Source: Nocardia fusca NBRC 14340
GTDB taxonomy: Bacteria; Actinomycetota; Actinomycetes; Mycobacteriales; Mycobacteriaceae
Length of the DNA: 64,000 bases
NCBI RefSeq assembly: GCF_001618425.1
Contig: NZ_BDCU01000042.1
Span: 116,544-180,543, forward strand
Reading direction: 5' to 3'
Both the position numbers and the translations under genes were made by a program. The notes below the pieces were generated by a model. That model worked only from the letters and a program-made list of their open reading frames with translations, was not told where the DNA came from and made no database searches. Position 1 is the stretch's first letter. Each line of letters starts with the position of its first letter. This document shows positions 30,901 through 42,900 of this stretch, one piece after another.

Positions 30901-33900
30901 GCGCGCGATCTCGTCCATGCCGAGTTGACCCGCCATTACCGCGACAACCGGCGCTTGCCGAACACCGTCGGTGAGCGGTGGAAGCTCAGCGGGCCAGGCT
31001 ATCGGGCCTGGTTGACGGAGGTGCTACCGCGCACCAGTTTTCCGGACGAGTGGCACGATGTCCTTCCCGATAGGGCACTGATCGACGGGTTCGTATCGAA
31101 CTGGGTCGAATACCGGGACCCGGACTCACGCTTCGACCCGGAACACGCAGCGGTGAGCCGAAAACTGGCCCAGCTGCTGACCGGCCAGGACGGGGTGGAG
31201 CCGCGGCCGCTCGACCCGGAACATGCGATGCCCTTGCAGTTGCCCGAACCGACCCCCGCACAGCTACTCGGCGCGGTGGATGAATCCGGTCTCCCTATCG
31301 AGGATGACTTCACCGGAAAATCTCTGCAGAAGATCGCGGATACACTGGCCGAAAAACTGGAGGCGATCACAGAAATACCCGCCTTCGTCTATGGGCCCGA
31401 CATGTTTATCGGGAAACCTTGGGGGGAGGTCGCGGATTCGCTGGCTGAAAAACGCAAGCTTCAGGATGGAAGAAGCATCTTGGTCTTCGGGTTCCGGCCG
31501 AATATCGATCCCGAAGTTGCCCGTGAATGGGCGCGTTCGCTGGTACAGGACTTCGACTCCGAGGATCTGGGACAAGACGTTCGCGCGGTGGGCATCGGGT
31601 TTCACGGACAAATCCCCGAACCCGGCTTGTTTGCATGGACAACCTACGGTGTCACCCCGGCTGACTCGCAAAGCGATCCCACCGAAACCGATGACAGTCG
31701 ACGGGTCTACGTGCAGAGTATCCAGCTCAACCCGCACCCGGCCGAGAAAGCGGAGTTCTTCCGCAGGGCAATCGACCGGGCGGTCGAATCGGGGCACTTC
31801 CGGCCGAGTGCTGGTTTTCGCCCGGTATGGGCGCTCGGTGGGCACGAATGGGGCCACGTCCTGGATGCCGCGGGGAACGCCACGTTCCGGACCCTGCTCG
31901 GTGATGTGCTGTTGGGCCACTATATGGCCGCCCGCGAGGGGGAACAGACAGTCCCGTTGGGCGAACCGACGATCACCGGCTATTGGTCCTGGTTGCGACA
32001 GAATTCGAGTGGATACGGCTTCCTCGGCAGACGGATCGATCCAGCCGAATTCGGTGCGGAAGCCAGAACCGAGGTGCGGTCCCTCGGCGGCCGTGCGAAA
32101 GTCGATAGTCGGGAGGCATTCGCCGTTTCCGAAGAACTGCTGGTCGAGCTGGCACGGTGGCAACACGACAACCAGGTACCGAGCCCGCGGCTCACCGAGC
32201 TCTTGGACCTCGGGCGGGTTTACCGTGTGGAGTCGAGCGGGGAGGTCATCGACGGACTGAACCCGTTCGCCGCGCTTCCCGAGGGCGAGAACGACGGGAT
32301 GATTGTCGGGCCCACCACTCCGTTGCAAGCGGACGCCGCCGCGATCCATATATCGAACAGCCCGGAGACGCCCGTTCCTGGGCGGATTTCGGAACCGTCA
32401 GCCGGCTCCCGTGTCGACCCGGTCAGGGGCCCCGCAGACCACCAGTCGAATCAGCAGTTCCCGGAGGATCCCACCGATTCCGTGGTTCTCGGGGTCCCAC
32501 CTGGCCACCAGTGGCCGTCGGCGGAGCACCCGGAAGACGTCGCGCGGATGCTGGAGGGATTCCTGTATCAAGAGCTGAATGATCCCCGCGGTGTCGAAGT
32601 GCCCGGGTGGGAGCTCGTCCCCGTCGAAGCCGTCGCGATCGTGCAGGAATATGCGCGCGCAATCGCCGATTTCGTGCACAGTGACCCGGACACTGTCCTG
32701 CGTGTGGTCGGATTCACGAAGGATGCTCCGGACGGAGTCGACCCCGAGCAGTGGCGAACCGCTTACGGAGTGACCCTCGGTGTGACGGAGCCGGAGAGCC
32801 GATATCGGTCCCACGTCGCCGTGTGGTTCAACGTGGCCGCGATTTCGGATCCCCGAACCTTCCGGTCGGAGGTTCGTGCGGATGTATCCAGTGGCTATCG
32901 GCAGAAGGGTGCATTCCGGCGCCCTGCATACGCGATCGCCCGGCACGAACTCGAGCATGTGCGCGAAGTACAGAATTTCGAGAGCGCCACCGATGTACTG
33001 CGTAACAACGTGCTCTACCACTACTTGCGAAACCATCTGGGCCCGGCGACACGTGACGCCCATGGGCAGTGGGTGGCCGCCAGTCTCCCGCGCGCCGGTC
33101 TGAACCACGACGGTAGCCAGATCGACGCGCGGGAGGCATTGGCCGAAAGCGGTGCAGAAGCGGCGACCGCGACCCCGGACGAGGTCGACGACCTCGTCCG
33201 GTTGCTGGCGGAACTCAATGACGCGCAGGACGGAAACACGCCGCGGGGCGTCGATCGGGATGTTCGTGGGCCGGTGGGCACCTATCGTCCAGGGTCTCGG
33301 TGGCAGCCCGGCGAAATCGATTTTCGCGCCTCTGAGGCCGCTGTTCCACATGGTGAAACCTTGGAACGATGGGCCGGGCTGAGCCTGGATGTGGTGGGTG
33401 AACGGGTTCAGCAAATGGGGCAAGTCGAGGTATTCGGGTTCGACACCGAGGGCCTGGATCCAGCGGTGGTTTCCGAAATCGCGCGCGGACTCACCGATAC
33501 GCTCGAGCGGCTGCGGGAACTCGGCATCAGTCCGGATATTCGCCGGATCGGGTTCGGCGCGGTACCCGACGGCATGCTCTCGATCGCACATCCCGGCATC
33601 GATCCGGAGACCGGCCACCGGTACCTGGAATCGATAACCTTCAACGCCGAATCGGTCCGTGACTCCGCCGGATACCGGGAGGCAGTCGACCCGCAGTACG
33701 CGGGTTTCGGTACGCGCAGCGCGCATCGCACCAGCCCGTACGCGACAGGGGTGCAGGCGGTCGGCCAGGCCATGGTGCACGGTGTCAACCGGGCCGCCGC
33801 CGATAAGGTCGAACCGTTGCTGGAGCTGTTCTACCGGACCCGGCCCGAACCTTTGGGCGAGCAGAGCGGGATCGGAGTGCTCGGCTGGCTCGCGGAGAAT

Positions 33901-36900
33901 TTCAGTGGTTATGCCTTCACACCCACCGCATTGTTCAACGGATCCCACGGGCTGGTCGACGCGTTCACCGAGGTGATGCTCGATGGACCGGGCCTGGTCG
34001 GTGAACCGGTCCGCCTGGCCTACGAGCTACTGCTCGCACCGGACGACGATCAGGTGATCCACCGGCTGCTCGGCTGGTCGCCGGAACCGGACCGGCCGCG
34101 GGAGACCGTTCCGGTGGATCCGGAGTACCTAGGAGGACCGGGGCCGGCTTCAGATGTCGAGGCGGAGGACGGGCTGCCCGGGGCGGGTGCGAAGGGCGCG
34201 GGAGTTTCGGCGGAATTGTCCCGCTACGGTTGGGATCCGGAGGATGATCCTCCCCGGGAGCCCGGTCCGCGGGCGACCTCTGTGCGACTACAGACCGAGC
34301 TGCGAGATCTCACCGGCAACCCGCGTTTCGAGATCGTCGGGTTCGAATCCTCCAGTATCGACGGTGGGCTGAATTCGGGTATGGTGCGGGAGTTCGCGCG
34401 GGCGCTGACCGGGATGTTCGGCTTGTTCCCCGCGGTGGATCTCCAGTTCGCCGGCTGGGCGACTTCCGCGCTCCCCGACGGACAATTCGCGACGGTGGTC
34501 ATCGAGGCAGACCCAGCGACCGGGGAGGACCGGCGTGGTCTACTCTTCGATCCGCAACGATTCGGCCGAGTGACAGCCGAATCCGGGGACAGCGCACAAG
34601 GTTTCCTGGAGTACATCGCCGAAAAGGTCGGCAAGGGAGAGTATCCCGGCGTCGTATTCGACGACCCGGTGTTCGCGGCCGTGGTGCACGCGTTCGGCGA
34701 GGCGATCGATTACCCACACCAGCGGGCGACCGAAATAGCGCTCAATGCGAATCTGCGGCACAACTACGAAGCGACCGATCCGCAGCGCGGAGACCCGAAT
34801 TACGAGGAGTGGCTGGACAAGATGTTGCCCGGCCACCGCCGGGGCCCCCTGGGGGTGCTTCCGGACAGTGCCATGGGCAGTGTGCTGACCGAAATCGCCA
34901 TGCGCGGTGAACATTCCGGTGACCTCACGCGCACCCTCTTCGAAGTATTGCAGCCGGCCCATCGAGGCCGGCTACCGGCGCGGTGGAGTGACTGGCCGAA
35001 CCCGGATGCCATTCGAGATCCGCGGCTGGATTGGGAACCTGGAGCCGAGTATTCGGATGCGGAATGGCTCGGCGTCCCGGCCGCCGACCAGTCGTTCGAC
35101 GTGCCGACCGTGGAAGACGTCGGCGAGCTACTCCAGCGCAAACTGCGGGATCTCGGCACAAAGACGCAGATATACGGCTTCCACACCGAACTGAAGGACA
35201 AAGAATTCCGCGTCAGGGGTGAGCGGGAATCCGGACCGCTCATCGCGAATCTCGAGAAGGCGAAGGAGCTTGCGCGAGGGTTCCTCCAATTCGTCGAGGA
35301 TTACCCGGAGTACGAGATCGGCCACTTCGGGATCAGCCCGGTGGGCGGGCGCGCGGATGCCACGACATGGGCCCCGAGAGACTTGAAGACCGGTGTGCGC
35401 TTTATCGAGACGGTCGAAGTCAGCCCGGAACTGGTGGCCGGATCCGCCCAGCGGACCACCGAATTGGCCCAGTACTCGAGCCTGGCCGGAATCCACTATC
35501 CGAGTAGGGCAGTCCGGCCGATACAGGCGCTGCTGTGGAGCCAGCTCGGGAACGCGGTGCTGGCCAGAGGTAATGATGTCGCGCGGGGGATAGCCGGGCC
35601 GGCGGTACGGCACTGGTATGAGCGGGTGGATGCCGCGCCGACCGAGGAGGGGTTCCGCCGATTCACCCACGCCCGGCTCGACCGGCTCAGCCACGCGCCC
35701 GAGAACAGCGCCATCGACGGATGCCGCAACGGTGAGCTCTATCCGGAGGGAGCGCTGCTGGAGGCCATCGAGGCGGTCGAGGTGCTGGGTGCGGCGAACG
35801 TGCCACCGCTGGTGAAGTTCCTGCACGACCTGGCGTTCCGGACAGTCGAGCGGCAGGGCGATCCGCCCGGTTCGGTACGCGATCACCTCCACCGGATCAC
35901 CGACAGGATGCAGTTCGGCGTATCCCTGCGCACCGCAACGGTGCCCGCACTGCGGGTGCTGGGGCACGCCGGCAACGGCCTGGTACCGCCTCATGTACCG
36001 GACGAGGCGACCGCGATATCGGTGAGCGAGTTGGTGGGGGTCCCCGACGAGGGAATATGGTCGCTCCGGGGTACCGCCTCGGCGGTCGGGCTCGATCTCA
36101 GCGCCCATCTGTCGGCCCCGGTGCACGGTTTCGCCGATGATTCGGTGGATGTGCTAGTGGCGCAGGAGTTCGCGCGTTCGCTGGCCGAATCGTTCGACAG
36201 GTACCGGCCGCCCTGGGTGGCGATCGACGGCATCGTCATCGGGGACGTCCCCGACGGTGCAATTGCCCGTACCACGTTCCGGCTGGATCCGCTGACGGGT
36301 GCGGTACGCGGCGTGACGATCACCTTGAGCGCCGAGTATGCCGGTGACGCGCGAAAGCTGCGGTTCGCGGTGCTGGCGAAGGCGGGCCCGAAGCAGGGGG
36401 GTGCCGATCATTGGGCGCTGGAGCGCCGGCCGGTGTATTCGGTGGGGTTGCGCGAGTACGGCCGGGTTCTCTGGGCCGCGAGTGGGGGGCGCGGCGACCG
36501 TATTCTGGCAGAATCGATGTGGGTCGAAGCACGATCCGGTGATCCCGAGAGCGCGCACTGGAAGGTATACCCGGACAGTCCCGAACGGGCCGGGGACTTC
36601 ACCGGATATGTCCGGATCGACGAGAATGCGGACCCTGACCGCCCCCCGGTGGACCTGGCCGAGGCTGCAGTGGACGGGTTGGTCGAATCGGCGCTGGGCA
36701 GCCGCGGTATCAGCGATATGCACTGGCTGGCATTCGACACCTTGGTCGGAGCAGTGGAAAGGGCCCGGTCGCTCGGGCCGCTCGGGCGGCTCGTGGACCG
36801 CGTGATGTTCGGATCCGGTGAAACCGAGTCCGCGCCCGGTGCCGCCCGAATGTCGGATTCCGCCCTGCTCGCGGCGTTGACAGAGCTCGAGTCCGCGGTG

Positions 36901-39900
36901 CGGGCAGTGGAGGGTGACGTCGCGGCGATGGTCGATGCGACGGAACCCGACGCGGCGGCGGGTGATCCGTTCTTCGGGCAGGAACCGCATCGGGTGCAGG
37001 AGATCCTCCCTCGGATACTGAGCGAGCACACCGATGCCGAGCCGCGGATATTCGGGCTGGAATCCGCGGATCTGGATCCCGCGCGCGTACAGGAATTCGC
37101 GCGAGCGCTGGCCGATACATTCCGGCGGCTCCCCGGAACCGACGTGGACGAGGTCGGTCTGGTGCGGAATTCCGCTCAGTTCCGGGAAAACACTCACGAC
37201 GGTTTCACGGCATCGATTCGCTATCCGGACCCCCGTACCGGTGAACAACGCCATCGTCTGGTCTTCGCCGCCGAATTCTTCCGGCAACAGGCAGCCGCCG
37301 GAACCGATGGCCCGGATGGGTTTCTCCGTTTTGTGCGGGACAGGATTTCCGACGGCCGGTATCCAGAAATGGTCCAGGAACGGCCGGTGTACGGCGTGGT
37401 GGTACACGGGTTCGGCCGCGCAATCGGATACCGGGACTATGCGGCTGTTCGCCGCGACCTCGAGGCCATAGCGTGGGACCACTACAACACCCACCCCGAA
37501 CTGTGGGAAACCGAATACGCGGACTGGCGGCGGCAGATCCTTCCCGGGCACACTCCCGCCGACCAGCAGATATCTCCGGAGAACGCCATGGGAGCCGCCC
37601 TCCTCGCGGTATCGCTGCGAGGTGAGGAGGGAGCCCCGGCGCCGTGGGCGGCGATCTACCGGCGGCTCGAATCGGATCATCGGGCGGCGCCACCGGGATC
37701 GGATGACTCGTCGCAGGACGGCCTCACCGGTACGAGGGATATCGACGAGCCGGCCGTGGACCGCCGAGAGGACGAAGCGGTTTCCGACCGGTTCGAAAGA
37801 TCGGCGCCGGATGGCTCGGTGGAGCCGGGTTGGCGGCTGCTGCGCTTGCGGGATGAGGTCGAGCTGGCGCGTGTGCTGTATGACCGGCCGGCGAGTAAGC
37901 ACGCCGCGCGCGCGATGCTCGACCGGCTACGTGAGGTTCTTACCGCGCTGCATCCCGGCGCGACCCCGGCGGAGATCGATAGCGCTTTCTTCGCGCCGGA
38001 GAACACGACGGCCGGCGGAATGGTGCCACGTTCGGTGTCACTGGACGAATTGCGCGAGGAGGGGAATCTGCGTGAATTGATGGCCGCCGTGTACAACGCC
38101 ATGTTCCGCAGCGGGGAGCTTACCGAGAATCCCTCGACGACCACGCTGGACGACGGTGTGGCCGCGCTGCTGAACGAGGAGAACTGGGAGGAGAAAGCGA
38201 CGCAGCTGGAGCTCGATATCGACGCATTGCGGCAAGTGCGTACGTGGATCGCCGGCGACGACCCACAGGCGACGATCGGGAAGAGGGACCTGCGTGATGT
38301 GCGAAACACTGTGCGCTATCCCGAGGATAGCGATATCGCGGACGAGCGAACCCTGAGCAGTGCCGACGAAAGAGTGCGCGACCCGCTGGAACAGATGCGG
38401 CGCGGACTCACCGTCCAGGACTGGGCGCTGCTGGGGATGCCTTTGTCACCGCGGGAATTGGCGGCGATTCCGGGTGATCTGGTCGCGCTGCGCAAAACCC
38501 GGCTCGACCCCGGGCGGGTGTTGCCACGTGATGACCGGGGGCGGGTCGATGCGGACGCACTGGAGTCCGAGCTCGCGGCGGAGGACGAGACATTCCGTTT
38601 CGCTGTCCCGCTGTACGAATACGACGACAACGGCCACCGGATACGGAACGAGGCGAACGAGGCGGTGGTATCCGGTGTACTGGTCTACCGCGAAGTGGGA
38701 ACGGTCGACGCCGAAACTGCGTTGGGTCTCGATCCGGGCGAGTTCGCGGTTCCGCTGCCATGGGGGCCGGGTGTGTCGCGGGTAGATTTCGCCAAAGACG
38801 GTGCGTGGTTCCGTGAACTCGCGGTCGAGCGGAAGTTTCCGCTACTGGCCGGGCTATCGGGGACTGCCGCGCGGTTCGCTTCCCGGTTCCTCTGGATGCG
38901 GCCTCCGGGTATATCCGAGGTGGATGCGGCCGGGGCCATCCTGGCATTCCTTTCGCCGCAGCATCATTCGCTGTACGAGCAGGTGCGGGGGATGCGGATG
39001 TCGGGTCTGAAACTCGTAGACGACGCAGTGTTCCGCTCGCCCGACGGGTCGGCCGGGGAGCTGTACCGCGCTGTGCGCGAACGGTTCGATATACCCGCGC
39101 CGGAGGGTTCGGCGCGGGTCGCTCCACTCGCCACAGGCGGTATCGGTGAGAGGCCGGCCGTAGAAGGCGTCGATTCGGGGCCCGCCGCTGCGGTAAGGGA
39201 TGAGGCGGCCCCAGGCAATGCGCAGCCTATAGCCGATCCGCTGGGTGTCAGGTCCGAAGACAGGTGGTCGGACGTCCCATTGGAAAAGATCTGGCGCCAG
39301 TTTCAGGCGATGCTCGCGGAGGCACTGCCGCCCGGCCGCACAGTCGAACTGTTCGGGTTCCCGGGGCAGCCCACCGCAACGGACGCGGCTACCACGCTGC
39401 CCGATCCGGTCACGCCCACGGTGCCGCTCGATGTGGTGGCGCTCCGCGAGTACGGCCGGGCACTGGAGCGCAGTTTCGGCAAGTTCCGGGATGTGGACGT
39501 GCGCCGGATCGGGTTCGCCGAATTGGCGCCGAACCAGATGGCCCAGACCGATACCGCATATGATTCGAAAACCGGCCGGATGTACATCGAATCGATCACG
39601 TTCAATACCCGGCACGCGTCGGATGCGCAGCGGTTACAGCAATACATCGCCGGGGAGGTCGAGAGCGGTCATTTCCCGGAAATCTTCCTCGCCCGGCCGA
39701 TACAGGCGGTGGCTCTGCACGAATTCGGTCATGTGCTGGACGCGAAGGGCAACCGATCGGCGCGAAATCTGATCGGCCCGATGATGCTGCAGCGCTATAC
39801 AACCGTATTCCGTGCGGAACAGCAGTGGTGGAATGCGCTGCCTGCCGACGGGAAAGCGGAATGGAGGCAGTGGTGGAAACGGATGCTGCCCGAACTGGAG

Positions 39901-42900
39901 TCGGAGCCGTCGGAGGTCGGCATGTACCTGAGCTGGCTGGCCGACAGGTTCCCGGGGCACAGTATTTCCCGCGCGGACGTGCTGCTGCCGGGCGAAGCAC
40001 TGGCCGATTCGTACGCGGTGGCGGAACTGACCGAGCTGATGAACGTCGGCCGTGCGGAGCCGGTGGAGCTCAGCGCCGAAATACAACTGGCCCACGAACT
40101 GCTCGTGCGGCGCGCGAAACGGGGCACCGCGGCGGGACTGCTGGACAAGGTCGCGGACTGGTTGCGGTTCCAGCAACCGTACGGGGACGCGCAGCCGGTG
40201 CCGTACAACGGTTCGATCGCGCATATCTGGAACGCGGAGAATTCCGGCCCCGGTCGAGACGATATGGCCGGGCGATCTGATGCGGACGGACCAGCGAACG
40301 ACGGCGCCGGCGAACGGCGGGAAAACGCGGATCCCGCGGCCGCGCCGAAATCACGGTGGAGTGATTGGCCGAACCAGGAGGCCATCAGGGATCCGCGACA
40401 GGAGTGGGAACCGGACAGCGAGCATTCCGATGCCGAATGGCTGGGTGCCCCGGACGAGGATATATGGTCGTTCCATACGATTCCGGAACACCTCGGTGCA
40501 TTTTTGAAGCAGCGAATCGAGCGCAGTCTGGGCCAGGACCTCACAGTGCGTAACTTCCGTGGTCCCGTAGCGAACTTCGAATCCGCGCGAGAAGTAGCGC
40601 GGGCGCTGACAGATATGTCCGAGCTCTACCCGATTGCCGATCTCGGCGAGATCGGGATCTCGCCGTCCAGCGTGCGGAGAGATATTTATATGAGTGCTCC
40701 GCTCGCCAAATCGACCGGAATACCCGTTGCGGCGAGGATCGCGATCAACCTCCGAGTATTCGACAGCACGAGCCGAACGCTGGCCGAATCCGGTCGCTTC
40801 GCAGTCGACAACGGATTCGGTTACCCGAATGCCGCGCTCCGTCCCGTATACACCACGGTGGTGGAGGGATTCGCGCGGACGCTGATGGCACGAGGGAACG
40901 GCGATGCGGCGCGGGTGGCTCAGCAGGCGTTGTCCACGGTGTACGAGCGGAGCGAACGGCGGCATCTGCGCAAGCCGACCCGGGAAGGGTTCGTGCGATG
41001 GGCCCGCGAGCAATTGAACGATGACAGTTATGAGCTCGGTGGGGCGGCCGGATTGACGCTGCGGCCGGAAAACGCGCTGCCCGCGGCATTCGCGGCGGTA
41101 GAAGTGCTGGGCCGCAAGAATGTTCCTCCCGCGCTGCGGATACTGCATGATCTGGTGGTCCGCGCCGCTGAGCACCAGGCCCGCCCGCCCAGGCCGGTGC
41201 GCGATCACCTCGGCCGGTTCGCCGACCGACTCCGGTTCGGCGGACCGCTGCCCAGTGGTCGCATCCATGCCCTGCGGATGCTCGGCGAGCGCTACGGTTT
41301 CGAGGCGAAACACTTGCCGAACGAGGCGGATGCGACATCGGTCGCTCAGTTGCTGGGCGCCCCCGCCGACGATTGGTCGCGGCTGACGAGTGCCTCGGCA
41401 GTGGGTACCGAACTCAGCGCACGGCTATCGATTCCGGTGTACGGGTTCGACAACTCCGTGGATGTCGAGGTGGCGCGCGATATCGCGCGATCGATGGCGG
41501 ATACGGTGGGTCGATTCCGTCCGGCAGGTTTCGACTACGTCGCCATCGGCCGCGTGCCGAAAGACGCCTTGGCACATACCGCCACATGGGTGCACTCGCT
41601 CACCGGTGCGGTGCATGCCACATCCATCACCTTCAATGCCGAACTCGCCGCCGATGCGAGGCGGTTCCGGGCCGAGGTGCTGGCGAAGGCAGGGCCGAAA
41701 CAGGACGCTGCACAACATTGGGCGCTGGAATACCGGCCGGTGTATTCGGTGGGCCTGCGGGAGTATGCGCGAGCACTCGATTTCGCTGGTGGCGGCTACG
41801 CCCACAATGAGCTGTTGGAGATTCTCCGGGCCGGTGCGCATTCGGCGGACGGCATGTCCTGGGACTTCACCGGATACGTCGAAGTCGCCCCGTCCGAACC
41901 ATTCACCGCGTCGGCGGTCGACCCGGTGGATGCGCTGGCGGATAGTTTCGTCGAGGTGGTCGCCGGTCCCGATCGGGCCGGTGAGCTGCACCAACAAGCA
42001 TTCGACATGCTACTCGGTGCGGTGGAACGGGCCCAGCGGCGCGGGCCGCTCGGCCGCCTGGCCGACTGGGTACTGTTCGGCGCCCGCGCCTTCAGCCACC
42101 TTCCAGGCCGGGCCGGGAGCGTCGACGATGCCGAACCTCCGGGGAGCTGGGACGAGTTCGGGGAGATGATCGACGAGATCCTGGCCGGTGCGGCCCGCGA
42201 CGATCCATTTTTCGGGGCGGATCCGCGGGCGGTCCAGGTGACATTGCAAGAGATGCTGCGCGACCGCACCGGGAACCACGAGTTGGAGGTATCCGGGCTG
42301 GCGCGCGACGATCTGAACCCGGAGCGAGTGCAGGAATTCGCGCGGGCGCTGGTAGAGATGTCCGAGCTGCTTTCGGCCATGGGTGTGGGCAAGGTCGAAC
42401 TGGCGGAATCGGGCCGATTCGACGACTTCACCGAAGACGGTTTCAGTGCTTGGGTTCCGGATAACGGCGCCGGAGACGGTAGCTCCGAGCTGATGTTCAA
42501 TGCCGTGCATTTCCGGGCGACCCGGCCCGACGGCAGTCCTGTCGATGCGGCGGAACTACTGGACTATCTGCAGGAGAAGATCGACGACGCGCAATATCCG
42601 GCAGCGGTACTGGAACGCCCGGTGTTCGCGGCGGTGACCCGCGGGGTCGGCCAAGCCGTCGAGTACCGGAACTACCGGGAGACCGAGGCAGAACTCAACG
42701 CAGCATTGCAGGCGTACTACGACACCAATCCCAACTGGTGGAAGATCGATTACGAGGATTGGCTGCAGCTGACCTTCCCCGGATACCGCACCCGCGAGTA
42801 CGGCGTGAGCCCGGCGGAGGGTATGCGGAATGCGCTCGTCGAAGTGGCGCTCCGGGGGCCTGATCACGCTGCCGGTCCGATGCGCATGGTCTACGAACTG

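Noticed and set aside
36154..37902. 582-aa minus-strand open frame
   Set aside because: Shadow of the zincin-array gene, which repeats its modules across the same stretch.
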